Assembly: GCF_000275825.1 (NCBI RefSeq)
Contig: NZ_JH719942.1
Span: 2,460,243 to 2,524,242 of the forward strand
From: Saprospira grandis DSM 2844
GTDB lineage: Bacteria; Bacteroidota; Bacteroidia; Chitinophagales; Saprospiraceae
Direction of reading: 5' to 3'
Length of the DNA stretch: 64,000 nucleotides
Shown here in pieces: positions 54,857 to 64,000 of the stretch; position 1 is the first letter of the stretch; the number at the start of each line of letters is the position of its first letter. The notes below the pieces were generated by a model. It did no database searches, had not been told where the DNA came from, and saw nothing but the letters and a program-made list of their open reading frames with translations. The translations under genes were made by a program, and so were the position numbers.

Positions 54857-55276
54857 ATGATACAACGTATTCAAACCATTTACATGCTCTTGGCAGCCCT
54901 CGCGCTGGCCTTGCTCTTCGTTTTTCCCTTTGGTACAGCCCCCAGCACCGCTGAAGGCCCGCTGCAAGATGGCGATTATGACCTGATGGACCAGTTCGTC
55001 CTGCTCCTCCTAGCCCTCTTTCCCGCCCTGCTCAGCCTTGGCACCATCTTCCTCTTTAAAAATAGAAAACTACAAATGCTGCTCAATAACCTGGGTTTGC
55101 TCAATTGCCTGATCCTTATGGGTTTAGCCTCTTATTGGAGCATGACCATTAGTGAGGAAGTGACTGCCGGACTTGGCCTGTTTACTCCCGTTTTAGCCAT
55201 GCTTTTCCTTTTCTTGGCCAACCGCGCAATCAATGCCGATGACCAACTCGTTAAGGACTCCGATCGCCTCCGCTAG
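54857..55276 (+). CDS. DUF4293-family membrane protein
   Basis: 139 residues. It begins MIQRIQTIYMLLAALALALLFVFPFG and has four membrane segments, the layout of DUF4293 in Bacteroidota. Function unknown. It has a terminator hairpin downstream inside the convergent gene, whose stop codon abuts its own. Its start is 58 bp from the divergent thiolase-like gene. Confidence 0.83.
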   Translation: MIQRIQTIYMLLAALALALLFVFPFGTAPSTAEGPLQDGDYDLMDQFVLLLLALFPALLSLGTIFLFKNRKLQMLLNNLGLLNCLILMGLASYWSMTISEEVTAGLGLFTPVLAMLFLFLANRAINADDQLVKDSDRLR

Positions 55277-55783
55277 TTACATCCCGTCATAACGACCACG
55301 AACCTGCCCGTCATTCCCCGATTGACGGGCTTTTATGTCTATTACTACCCCCAAACCCAACATGATAATATTCGGAATGGCAATAATCCAGAAGTTCGCC
55401 ATCTTCTGCTGCTCCACTTCCCGCTCCTGCTTCTCTACCATCTGCCGACTATAATCACTCATCTCTTCTTTCGGAATCTCACTGCCCGCTACCTCCGGCA
55501 GTTGCTCTTCTTGTACCCGATTAAAGGCCTGATTCGTGAAAACCGCCCCCAAAATACCCAAAATACAAGCCGCATACAAAAAGTAGGTCTTCATTTGAGG
55601 TCTCAATAGCTTCATAATCAATAAACTAAGGGCCAAAAAGGTGAGCGCATAAAAAATATAAACATAGGGAAGCACCTCCTTGAGATTCACCAAATGACTG
55701 TTGTCTACAATCTGCGCATTTAGGCTAACGGTCAACAAAAGTAAAGCGCCTAAGCTCCAAATTTTCTTGCTATTCATCTTCAT
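55277..55783 (-). CDS. Hypothetical small membrane protein
   Basis: 168 residues with an N-terminal signal-anchor (IWSLGALLLLTVSLNA), two further hydrophobic segments (VYIFYALTFLALSLLIMKLL, TYFLYAACILGILGAVF), a charged middle stretch (PKEEMSDYSRQMVEKQEREVEQQK) and one last segment FWIIAIPNIIMLGLGVVIDI. No family name is known to me. The start may be 55783 or 55777. The stop codon abuts that of the DUF4293 gene. Confidence 0.68.
   Translation of the reverse strand: MKMNSKKIWSLGALLLLTVSLNAQIVDNSHLVNLKEVLPYVYIFYALTFLALSLLIMKLLRPQMKTYFLYAACILGILGAVFTNQAFNRVQEEQLPEVAGSEIPKEEMSDYSRQMVEKQEREVEQQKMANFWIIAIPNIIMLGLGVVIDIKARQSGNDGQVRGRYDGM
55306..55334 (+). terminator. Terminator of the DUF4293 gene, inside the convergent ORF
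   Basis: GCCCGTCA and TGACGGGC with a 9-nt loop, then TTTT. It also encodes part of the C-terminus of the minus-strand protein. Confidence 0.75.
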
Positions 55784-55798
55784 TTTTTTTTATTTTTG

Positions 55799-55947
55799 AT
55801 TTGGGGCCTCCGCTGCGCCAGCCCCTATTCGCTATCGCTCATGGGGCCGCTTGCGGCGCTACGTTTCGGGGCTCGCTATTCGCTCGGCCCTGCGGCGGCA
55901 AAGCCGCCTTGGTCTGGCCTATCGGCCCCCCCTACACATCGCTAGGC
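55799..55947 (+). repeat. Core-type element, copy 21
   Basis: Core variant CTCGCTATTCGCTCGGCCC at 55872-55890, type A ends. 55948-56108 holds only the leader of the giant gene, AT-rich with no clear promoter. Confidence 0.83.
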
Positions 55948-56108
55948 CAAAAATAAGCGCAAATGACCCCCAAAGAACCGCTAAGTACGCAATTCGGAAA
56001 AGAAAAGAAAAATATATAGTCTTTGTTTTGGCAAAGGGCCCTTTTGTTAGTAATTTGTTAGGGCCTATGCAATACCTTTACCTTGCTCCAAATTAAGCCT
56101 TATAAGTT

Positions 56109-59100
56109 ATGCCTAAGGGAAATCAGAATTCTTCGCAAGAAAATCAACGCATTTACGAACAACTCTACCAAAGCCTCGAGGAATTTGAGGCCAATGAGGA
56201 ATTACAGTCTGTTCAATCTGCCGCTGAACAACTCAATAGCCAAGCTAATGCAGTGGTCCAAACCGCCGCTGAAGGTTTTCATCAGGAAAGTACCCAAGAG
56301 GAGTTTAGCCAACCCCTAAACGAATCCGCCAATCCCCCCCAAGAACAACTATCCGTCGCTAGCCTCAATAGTGGTATCGAAAAACTAGCCGAAGGAATAA
56401 GCTTGCAAGAAGGAGGAGAGGAAGAAGGCGAAAGCAAGGAAACAACAGCCACCGCCGAAGAAGGACCAGAATTGCCCCCTCTAGGCGCCGCCTTCAATGA
56501 GTCCGAATTAGATGCCGAAATTGCCGCCACCCTAGGCCAAGACGTCCCTAGCTTTAATGAAACAGAGCTAGATGCCGCCATAGAGGAAACCCTTGCTGAA
56601 GATAAGGCCGCCGCCGCCGCAGCAGAACTCAAGGCCGCCCTAGAAGAAACCCTGGCCGAAGGAGAAACAGAGGAGGGTAGTAGCGAAAATAGCAACGAAA
56701 ATACAGAGGCAAAATCAGAGGAAATCGCTCGCCAAGCTAGCCAAATGAATACGGAGGTCAGCCCCGAAGAAGCTAAGGTGGGCGCAAAAACAGGCGCAAA
56801 AGGCGGAGAAAAATCAACTGGAGAAACCAGCCCAACGGGCAACCCTCAAAACAAACAGCAAAACTCAGCCGCTGGAGGCGAAGCTCCCGCTAGTGCAACT
56901 ACCGGCGATCAAAAAGGTGAGGAGGTCGGTGCCGCCTTTGCCGCCCGTATGAATATGGGCCCCGTGGCCCAAACTGCCGAGGAAAGCGCAGAGGCCCAAG
57001 AATTAGAAGCTGGCCGAGCCTTTGGCCTAGATGTTGGCCGCTCTGGCGGCCTAGGCAAAAAAGTCACTACCGATGAGTCGGGCAAAATGAATGTAATGCC
57101 CTTTGCCGAAGGCGAAAGCGCAGATGCTTATGTGGCCGCCCAAAAAGAGGTCATGGCCAGCAAAAGCCAAAAGTACCAAACGGGCTTTTATCAGGGCTTT
57201 AATCAAGGCTACCCCGAAGGCCAAAAACTAAAGGTGGAGGCCGCCCAAATAGAGGAACAACAAAAAATGGCGACCGATCCCGAAGCCCAAGAAGGGACTA
57301 AGGATGGGACCGAATCTGCCGTTAAAAGTAATAGCAATAAGGCCGAGGATAAAGAAAGGGTAAAAGAAATTAAAGCGGCCATGAAAAGCCGATCCAAAAC
57401 CTATCAAGTCGCTTATTATCGCGCCTTTAATGTGGTCTATATGCAGGCCCGAGCCGCCGCCGTCAAAAAGTCGATGCCCGGCCCCGCAGAACTAATGGAA
57501 AACCCTACTTACCGCAAAGGCTATGAGCTGGGCTATAATATTGGTTTGGCCCAAGGCCAAGGCAAAGCCCCCGAAGGCATGAGCAAGGAGGAGGGCCAAC
57601 AAGCCGCCACTTACGCCAAAGCAAATAAGGATAGCTCCGGCCAACCTATCGCAGAAGATCCCAAAAAGCTCTATTCTAGAGCCTTTTATCACGGCTTTAA
57701 TGCCTCTTATATGAAGGGGAAAGAAACAAAGGTCCAAGCCGAAAAAGAAGAGCGAAAAAAAGATCCTCATTATGCCGTGGGCCATGTTTTAGGCACCCTA
57801 GCCGCTATGTCTTCTAAAGAAAAAGCGACGCAGGTCCTCAAAGGAAGCCTCCCCCTCTCCGAATTGGGCGAGAACCTTCCCCCGGTCCCAGATTCTGCTA
57901 AACAGTATTTTGCAGAAGGAAAGGATAAAGAACAAACCGCAGAGCAAAAGAAAAGCTTTGAGGTGGGCTATTATCACGCTTTTAATGCCTCCTACAATCA
58001 GTTTAAACAGCAAAAGCTCGATAATGAACAAAAGGCCAAAACCAATAGTGTAGAATATAAGAAGGGCCAAGATATTGGTAAAATTGCTGCCGCCGCTACC
58101 GTTAATCTCGATAAATATAAAAAGGAACTTAAGGCAAGCGAAGATCCCGCTAAAAAAGAGGAACTAACGGCCAAAATTGAAAAAATTGAAGAAAATTTAG
58201 CCACAATTAAGGACCAACTCAATGACGAAAATGTCAAAAAAGAGTTCAGTACAGGCTATTATCATGCTTTCAATACCAACTATAATGTCGAAAAGCAAAA
58301 GCTAGTCGATAAAGAGATGTCTGTAGCCGCCGATAGCCCTAAGGCTAAAGGCTATGAAGCTGGCCGACATATGGGCGGGCTCTTCTATGAGCACTATCAA
58401 GCAGCCATCGGCAAGCCCGAGAAAAAAGCCGAGGTAGATGCCAAGGTTAAAGAGGCTTTTGCCAACGCTAAAGCAGAAGGGGAGGAGTTCGAAAAAGGTT
58501 TTTATCTAGGCTATAATCAAACGGTCTATAGCGGGAATAATGCAGGCAAACAGGCCAAAACTAAAGAGGAGAGAGAAGAAGCACAAACTATCCGAAATGC
58601 AAAGGAGGAGTTTGGCGCAACGGCTGGCGGTGTCGATTATGTCGAAAAAGGCCGCGAATATGGCTATGGCCTCTGGTTTAAGTACGAGAGCGCTACCACT
58701 AAAGAACGCCCAAGCCAAAAACCAGAAGAAGCCTGGACCAAGAAAAAGGAAGGCCTCGCTAAGGTCATTAAAGAGGAAATGCAAGGAAAAGCCGATACGA
58801 AAAAGTTAGAAATGGCTTTTGAAAAAGGCTATGAGGTGGGAAGCGCCGCCGGTGCCCGAGAAGGAAAACAGTATTTTACTGGCTATGATGATGCCATGAC
58901 AGGCAAACAAAAAGAAGCTGGCGCAAACGACCATTATTATCAAGGCTATAATGCCGGTAGCCAAGCTAGCCAATATGATAATTTTAAAGGCCAAGCACTC
59001 TCGCAAATGATTGATGGCTACGAAAATGATAGCGCTCAAGCCGCTTCTATTGGCCAGTCTAAGGAGTACCGAGAAGGCTATGATCTCGATTATGATAACT

Positions 59101-62048
59101 GGCTCTATATTGCCAAAATGGCTACTGGCCAAGCCACTGAAGAGCTGGGCGGAAGCTTAAAGCTTTTTGGCGATGAGGAAGCTCCCAAAGCCCAAACAGG
59201 AGAGGCCGCTAAAACTCAAGCCAATGAGATTTTGGCCCAAAAAGCCGCTAAAATGCAGGCCGCATTGGCCAAAAAACGCAAAGAGCTAGAAGATCAGGCC
59301 CAAAAAACAGCCGCCAATACAAAAAAAGACAGCAGTAGCGAAGATCCCCAAGCAGAGGTGGATCGCCAAATGACCGAAATCGAAAAAGGCTACCAGCAAG
59401 CAGTAGAAGATGCTACTGCCAAGGTGGCCAAAAAAGATAATACCGAAAAAGCCCGCCAAGATGGTCTGCTCTTTGGCTATCAATCCTTAGAAGGTTGTCC
59501 TCCACTAGCTGGACAAGAAGAGGCGCTGGCCGCCGCCGCTGGCAAGGATGCAGAATATGCCCAAGCCGATAAGAATACCCTGGCCGCCTTTAATGCCGGT
59601 CGGGCCGAAGGCTATAAAATGGCCCAAATGCTGCAAGCTGGCCTCATTTCTACAGAAGAGGTAAACCGAAAAATGCAAGGCGGTGGACACGATAGAGGCT
59701 ATCAGCTGGGCCAAGAAACTGCCCGAAAAGATATTGAAGCGCATAAAAAGGCACTGCTGAACGGCGAGAGCTTTGAAGCTAGCAAAGAAACAGCCGCCGC
59801 AGAATTAGATGGCCCCACCCAAGCGGGCTTCCTAGATGGTTATCAATATCTCTTTGATAAAGGAGAAGCCTATAACTTAGGCTATCAACAAGGCCATTTA
59901 GCCGCTACCAACGAAAAAGAAGACGATAACTTTGAAGAACAAAGCTATACGCCTAAAGATCCTAGCCTCTCTTATGCCTCTGAACTAGAAGGACAGTTCC
60001 ACCTTGGCCGTACAAATGGCCGCCAAGATGGCCTGAACCAAACAATTAATGGAGAAACCAAAAAGTCAGGCTCTGTCCTTGACCAAAGAATAGAAGAGCT
60101 ACGAACCACCCTAGGTGATGCTTATGCCAATGCCTATGAAAAAGGCTATGCCTATGGCCGAGACCAACGCCAAGCTAGCCCCAGCCAAATGGCCAACCTC
60201 CAAGGAGAGTTTGAAGCCAATGGTGTGCCTACTATGCTCGAAGACCTCCAAGCATTCGTACCCCAAATTATTCAGGCCGCTAAAGAAGCTGGCCAAGCTG
60301 CCGCCGAAGAATTAGAGGATAGCCAAATCTCGCAGATCTTGGCCCAAATAGAAGGCCAAAGCCAAAGCCTGCTAAGCTTTGACCAAAATGCTACGCCCCT
60401 AGAAAATTATCAAGAACTAACCGCAGAACTAAGCAAACAGGCCGAAGACTTACTCTCAGAACAGCTGTCTAATGAAGATAAACAGTTCTTGCGCAGCGCA
60501 ATCGCCGAATGGGAAAAACAACTGCAAAACTTTAAAGAAGGATATATCCGTGGAGCCAGAAAAGGCCTGGTAGAAGGAATCAATAATTCAGATACCGCTG
60601 AAGAAGGCGCCGCCCTAGCCGAAGCAACCGACTACCAAAACCAATTGCTGGCCGCCGCTGGCAATGTTGGCCAAGATAAGTATGTCCTAGGCTACGAAAA
60701 AGCACGCGAACTCCTCATCGATGATTCTTATAAAAGCCCAAATCCCTCTTCTGCAGAAATGGAGAAAGGCCGCTACCGCCTAGTTGGCGAGATGAGAAAG
60801 GCTTTGCTCCAACTTATCGAAAAAGAAGCTAGCGAGGCTAGCCAACAAAGTACAGCCTCCCAAGAAGATAAAGATCTGGCCAATGCAGTAGAAAATGCCT
60901 ACCAAGACCTTAGCCGCATCTTTGCACAAGAACATCCTACGGCCCTTTCGCCAGGCCAAAACCAAAATGATTATATCAAGGACCAAGTACTCGCCCTACA
61001 AGCAGAATACGATAACTTTATTGCCGACCTAGATAAAGACGGAAAACGTAGCCTCGATAAATCTACCCAAAAACAACTAAAAACTAATTTTCAAGCGCTT
61101 TACCAAAGCCAAATCCAACCCTTTTTCCAACAATATAAAGAGGGCTTCCAAGCCGGATATACCGCCGGAATTCAAGAGGTCCTAGCAGGAAATACAGGCG
61201 TAGATGGCGTGGGCTCCGGTAATGCCCAATATAGCGCAGTAGAAAAAATACATGAGCAACTCGAAGCAGGTCTGATTGAAGATGGAGATGTGAATAGCCT
61301 TTCTTTACTCAACCAATACGATCCGGTGCTAGACCTGCTTTTTGAGTACACCGATGTGGTGGCCCAAGATCAAGAGCTCTTCTATTCCGCAGAAGATGCT
61401 ACCCTAGATCTCCAAGACCAAATTAAAGAGAAAACAATTGCCAAAGAAGGGCTAGAAGCCCGAGAAAATCAATTGTCCGCAGAGGAACAAAGCGAATTAG
61501 AAGAGATCCGAACAGAATTAGACGAATTGCAGGAGGAACTCGAAATGGCCCAAGAGGAACATTTTGAAGCCTTCGAGGAACTCAATATGGTCTATGAAGG
61601 AATCGAGGACCAACTAGGCTTTACCAAAGGCGGTAACTCCGAACCCAAAGCACTGCTCGATTATCTTAGCATGACCAATGATGAGTTTACCCTCCAAGGA
61701 AGCTATAACTACCAAGATAGCCAACTCCAAATTCAAGGAAATGGCGCCTTCTATACCTCCGATAGCAAAGCCAATTGGCTCCAGCAAGCCGCCGTGGAGT
61801 TCCAAATTTCCGACCTGAAGTTTAGCTCCAATTCTTTCGAATACCTAGAAAGTAGCCGAGAGGTGAAGCTGCAAGCTGGACAGTTTTCGGTGCCCGTAGA
61901 AGATGGAGGCAATAGCCGAGATATTACTGTCGATTTTGCTAGCCTAAGTCTTAAAGCCGGCGAAAGCCTGATTAACCAGTTAGAGGTCCAAATGGACCTA
62001 GGCGCAGGCCTCAATGGGGGCGGCCTAATGGAAAATGATTTGAACTAA
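56109..62048 (+). CDS. Giant Tyr/Gly-repeat protein of unknown function
   Basis: 1979 residues, no signal peptide. Residues 1-340 are Glu/Ala/Gln-rich and probably disordered, with a short duplication (FNESELDAEI at 129, FNETELDAAI at 149). Six clear repeats follow at 356, 432, 522, 617, 713 and 794, all built on an aromatic, two residues, Gly/Ala, then [YF][YF]x[AGL][FY]N (for example GYYHAFNASY), 76-96 residues apart. Weaker aromatic-Gly periods (GYxxG) continue to about 1715. A Glu/Leu coiled coil lies at about 1770-1840, then a beta-rich end domain (1860-1979). I recognise no family. A structural or scaffolding role is suggested by the repeats only. Confidence 0.9.
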   Translation: MPKGNQNSSQENQRIYEQLYQSLEEFEANEELQSVQSAAEQLNSQANAVVQTAAEGFHQESTQEEFSQPLNESANPPQEQLSVASLNSGIEKLAEGISLQEGGEEEGESKETTATAEEGPELPPLGAAFNESELDAEIAATLGQDVPSFNETELDAAIEETLAEDKAAAAAAELKAALEETLAEGETEEGSSENSNENTEAKSEEIARQASQMNTEVSPEEAKVGAKTGAKGGEKSTGETSPTGNPQNKQQNSAAGGEAPASATTGDQKGEEVGAAFAARMNMGPVAQTAEESAEAQELEAGRAFGLDVGRSGGLGKKVTTDESGKMNVMPFAEGESADAYVAAQKEVMASKSQKYQTGFYQGFNQGYPEGQKLKVEAAQIEEQQKMATDPEAQEGTKDGTESAVKSNSNKAEDKERVKEIKAAMKSRSKTYQVAYYRAFNVVYMQARAAAVKKSMPGPAELMENPTYRKGYELGYNIGLAQGQGKAPEGMSKEEGQQAATYAKANKDSSGQPIAEDPKKLYSRAFYHGFNASYMKGKETKVQAEKEERKKDPHYAVGHVLGTLAAMSSKEKATQVLKGSLPLSELGENLPPVPDSAKQYFAEGKDKEQTAEQKKSFEVGYYHAFNASYNQFKQQKLDNEQKAKTNSVEYKKGQDIGKIAAAATVNLDKYKKELKASEDPAKKEELTAKIEKIEENLATIKDQLNDENVKKEFSTGYYHAFNTNYNVEKQKLVDKEMSVAADSPKAKGYEAGRHMGGLFYEHYQAAIGKPEKKAEVDAKVKEAFANAKAEGEEFEKGFYLGYNQTVYSGNNAGKQAKTKEEREEAQTIRNAKEEFGATAGGVDYVEKGREYGYGLWFKYESATTKERPSQKPEEAWTKKKEGLAKVIKEEMQGKADTKKLEMAFEKGYEVGSAAGAREGKQYFTGYDDAMTGKQKEAGANDHYYQGYNAGSQASQYDNFKGQALSQMIDGYENDSAQAASIGQSKEYREGYDLDYDNWLYIAKMATGQATEELGGSLKLFGDEEAPKAQTGEAAKTQANEILAQKAAKMQAALAKKRKELEDQAQKTAANTKKDSSSEDPQAEVDRQMTEIEKGYQQAVEDATAKVAKKDNTEKARQDGLLFGYQSLEGCPPLAGQEEALAAAAGKDAEYAQADKNTLAAFNAGRAEGYKMAQMLQAGLISTEEVNRKMQGGGHDRGYQLGQETARKDIEAHKKALLNGESFEASKETAAAELDGPTQAGFLDGYQYLFDKGEAYNLGYQQGHLAATNEKEDDNFEEQSYTPKDPSLSYASELEGQFHLGRTNGRQDGLNQTINGETKKSGSVLDQRIEELRTTLGDAYANAYEKGYAYGRDQRQASPSQMANLQGEFEANGVPTMLEDLQAFVPQIIQAAKEAGQAAAEELEDSQISQILAQIEGQSQSLLSFDQNATPLENYQELTAELSKQAEDLLSEQLSNEDKQFLRSAIAEWEKQLQNFKEGYIRGARKGLVEGINNSDTAEEGAALAEATDYQNQLLAAAGNVGQDKYVLGYEKARELLIDDSYKSPNPSSAEMEKGRYRLVGEMRKALLQLIEKEASEASQQSTASQEDKDLANAVENAYQDLSRIFAQEHPTALSPGQNQNDYIKDQVLALQAEYDNFIADLDKDGKRSLDKSTQKQLKTNFQALYQSQIQPFFQQYKEGFQAGYTAGIQEVLAGNTGVDGVGSGNAQYSAVEKIHEQLEAGLIEDGDVNSLSLLNQYDPVLDLLFEYTDVVAQDQELFYSAEDATLDLQDQIKEKTIAKEGLEARENQLSAEEQSELEEIRTELDELQEELEMAQEEHFEAFEELNMVYEGIEDQLGFTKGGNSEPKALLDYLSMTNDEFTLQGSYNYQDSQLQIQGNGAFYTSDSKANWLQQAAVEFQISDLKFSSNSFEYLESSREVKLQAGQFSVPVEDGGNSRDITVDFASLSLKAGESLINQLEVQMDLGAGLNGGGLMENDLN

Positions 62049-62067
62049 TTCCTGATCTAAAACAACA

Positions 62068-62104
62068 AAAAAAGCGCTAAGCCTCAACGGCTTAGCGCTT
62101 TTTT
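62068..62104. terminator. Bidirectional terminator between the giant gene and recJ
   Basis: A perfect 16-bp stem (AAAAAAGCGCTAAGCC) with a TCAAC loop, A-run before and T-run after, so it works on both strands. Confidence 0.92.
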
Positions 62105-62105
62105 G

Positions 62106-63800
62106 TTAAAACTTGATGTCCCGGGCTACAAATTGTAATTTCCGCCGCCCCCGATAAAAATGCTCTTCTAACTGATAACATAAATGAAAGGGCTTGCGAC
62201 TCTTGATTTGCTCAAAATGTTCCATGAAGTTATAGGCAATGCCTTCTTGTGGACTCCCCTGGCCCTGCCGCAAAAATAAACGCAAATGCTTCTGGTTGAT
62301 GGCCTTGGAATAACCACTGTCGCAAAGGTTTTTACTCATAAAATAGGGGTTGGGGTTGCCCGGCCCAAAAGGCGCAAATTGCTTGAGCAGTTTCCAAAAC
62401 TTTGGCCCAATTAAAGAAAAATCTAATTGCGCATCTATGACAATGGCCTCGGGCTCTGGCCCTCTACTCAGTTGCTGATAAAGCTGCGCTTCTAAGGCCA
62501 CCTCAAAAGCAGCCAATTCTTCTTTTTTGAGCTGTAAACCTAGGGCCCGACTATGGCCGCCATATTGTAATAATTGAGCCGAACAAACCTCTACCGCAGG
62601 CAGTAGTTCTTGGCCCTCAGGGCAACGCCCCGATCCCTGCCAATCTCCCGCCTTATTTTGGCCCAAAAGAAGACAAGGCCGCCCCCATTCTTTGCTCAAT
62701 CGACTAGCCAAAATACCCAAAACTCCCAAGGGCCAATGCGGCTGCGCCAAGAATAAAAGCGAACGCTCCATCCATTGCCCCTGCTCTTGTAAGATGCGCT
62801 GAATGTCCCGATAGACCTCTTCTTGCGCCCTTTTTCTCGCCTGATTGTGCAAAAATAAAAGCTCCAATTTCTTTTTTTGCGCTTTTTCTCCCTTGGCCAA
62901 CAAACAATCGGCAGCGGTTTGGGCATGCCCCATCCGCCCCGGCGCATTGAGCAAGGGGACCAAACCAAAATAAAGCGCCTGCATATTATAGGGCCTGGGC
63001 CGATCCAAACGCTGCTGAATCTGCCGCAAAATCTCTTCGCCCTCTTCCTCTAAAAAACGCAAGCCATGATGGGCCAAAATTCGATTTTCGCCAGTCAATG
63101 GGGCTTGGTCTGCCGCCAAACTGAGCGCCACCCACTGCAAAAGCGGCCAAAGTGGCGCCTCTGGCCAATTTTCTTGCTCGACCAAGGCCTGAGCGAGCTT
63201 AAAGGCCAAGCCCGCAGCCGTAATCTCTGGATTCGGATAGTTGCAGTTGGCCTGCTTGGGGTTGATCAAAGCAGCCGCCTTGGGCTGCTGCTGACGAGCC
63301 AATTCATGATGGTCCACAATAATCACATCAATGCCCAGCTTTTTGGCCAAAGCCAAGGCTTTATGGTCCCGACTGCCACAATCTAAAGCAATAATGAGCG
63401 AACAATTGACCGCCTGCGCAAACTCTACCGCATAAACAGAAAGGCCATAACCCTGCTCAAAACGATCGGGCAAAAGATAGTCTAAGGGCAGCTTTTGGTC
63501 CAATATCCGATGCAAAATAAGCAAAGCCGAAAGGCCGTCTACATCATAATCAGCAAAAAGTAGGGTTTTTTCTCCCCTAGCCAAGGCCTGCCCCAAACGA
63601 GCCAAAGCAGCAGGCAAGCCCGCCAGCAAATTGGGGGCATGCAAATGGGCCAAATTGGGCCGAAAAAAGGCCTTGGCCTCCTCAAAGTTATGCACCTCTC
63701 TTTGGACCAACAACTGGCAAAAAACAGGATGCACCTTCAGCGCCTCTTGTAGCTGCTGAGCAGTAGTGCTATTAAAAGACCGAAGTTTCCAAGCTTTCAT
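62106..63800 (-). CDS. recJ: Single-stranded-DNA exonuclease RecJ
   Basis: 564 residues, near the usual RecJ core length. Motifs: FADYDVDGLSALLI near residue 85 (motif I), LIIALDCGSRDH, IIVDHHE (DHH), a DHHA1 C-terminal GGHSRALGLQL, and the OB-like end. The 5'-3' ssDNA exonuclease acts in recombination and mismatch repair. Its 3' end shares the bidirectional terminator. The canonical GGHxxAAG reads GGHSRALG, a mild variation. Confidence 0.94.
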   Translation of the reverse strand: MKAWKLRSFNSTTAQQLQEALKVHPVFCQLLVQREVHNFEEAKAFFRPNLAHLHAPNLLAGLPAALARLGQALARGEKTLLFADYDVDGLSALLILHRILDQKLPLDYLLPDRFEQGYGLSVYAVEFAQAVNCSLIIALDCGSRDHKALALAKKLGIDVIIVDHHELARQQQPKAAALINPKQANCNYPNPEITAAGLAFKLAQALVEQENWPEAPLWPLLQWVALSLAADQAPLTGENRILAHHGLRFLEEEGEEILRQIQQRLDRPRPYNMQALYFGLVPLLNAPGRMGHAQTAADCLLAKGEKAQKKKLELLFLHNQARKRAQEEVYRDIQRILQEQGQWMERSLLFLAQPHWPLGVLGILASRLSKEWGRPCLLLGQNKAGDWQGSGRCPEGQELLPAVEVCSAQLLQYGGHSRALGLQLKKEELAAFEVALEAQLYQQLSRGPEPEAIVIDAQLDFSLIGPKFWKLLKQFAPFGPGNPNPYFMSKNLCDSGYSKAINQKHLRLFLRQGQGSPQEGIAYNFMEHFEQIKSRKPFHLCYQLEEHFYRGRRKLQFVARDIKF

Positions 63801-64000
63801 TTTTCCTGCGCAAATTAAAAAAGGGAGCTTGTTTAAATTTTTTTAGTCAGCAGCTAGACTAAGGCAAAAAAAAATGCTGCAAAGCGCTTATTATTGTTGA
63901 TTACGACAAAAACCAAAAAAGGGTTTGCCACCTGGGTGGGAATTTTTTAAAAAAATTTTTTACCGAAAAAAATTTAACCTTTTTTCCCCAAAAAAAATTG
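63801..64000. other. AT-rich recJ upstream region, no gene
   Basis: It contains long A and T tracts near 63945-63995, including the palindrome AATTTTTTAAAAAAATT. No ORF. It probably holds the recJ promoter, whose exact site I cannot assign. Confidence 0.5.

Noticed and set aside
63945..64000. Replication origin suggested by AT-rich tracts
   Set aside because: No DnaA boxes or origin-linked genes (dnaA, dnaN, gyrB) are visible. The tracts are consistent with an ordinary promoter region.

Overview
The window looks like a chromosomal segment of a Bacteroidota bacterium of the Saprospiraceae, most likely close to Saprospira grandis. This is an inference. It rests on a GldI-like lipoprotein next to nrnA, a type IX secretion C-terminal sorting domain, S74-chaperone fibre proteins, DUF4293- and DUF4412-like proteins, a Bacteroidota-type ars operon, and intergenic spaces crowded with repeats. 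No phage, plasmid backbone, CRISPR array or rRNA operon was seen. There is one tRNA (Met, CAT) and one degraded IS3-family element.

Layout. 0-9.5 kb: a partial lipoprotein gene, nrnA, a GT39-type glycosyltransferase, a small secreted protein, a repeat-filled divergent spacer, an MscS channel, a TerC protein, two rhodaneses and a TPR membrane protein. 9.9-15.7 kb: an arsenic operon (RHH protein, arsR, DUF6428, phosphatase-type ArsC, acr3, small thioredoxin, permease, ArsF-like, ArsG-like) with three copies of a 16-bp palindrome as likely ArsR sites; an IS3 element separates its last gene from its terminator. 17.4-19.4 kb: a POT peptide transporter. 20.9-26.4 kb (minus): a thiamine operon thiS-thiC-thiE2-thiD-thiE-thiG under a TPP riboswitch. 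26.5-29.1 kb: a split YeeE/YedE transporter and an MBL/rhodanese enzyme (reduced-sulfur handling). 29.5-39.2 kb: hypotheticals, an S24-type regulator, ubiA, tRNA-Met, a class A beta-lactamase-like lipoprotein, a TlpA-like lipoprotein and a Cys/Met trans-sulfuration enzyme. 39.3-53.0 kb: three secreted fibre/adhesin-like proteins, a FemAB/GNAT-like protein, a flippase, a ureohydrolase and a GDPD lipoprotein. 53.6-64 kb: a thiolase-like protein lacking two catalytic residues, two small membrane proteins, a 1979-residue repeat protein, and recJ.

The most unusual content is between the genes. At least 21 copies of a 110-300 bp GC-rich, hairpin-rich element share a core reading CGCAGGTCTGCTCGGCCCT or a variant. 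The hairpin after the core changes sequence from copy to copy while both arms stay complementary. One copy lies in the P3 loop of the TPP riboswitch. Others lie inside the ars and thi operons, or form inverted pairs around genes. A second AT-richer repeat (three copies, each beside a core element), a family of short palindromes centred on GGTT-TC-AACC, and tandem arrays with 21-22 bp periods fill much of the remaining space.
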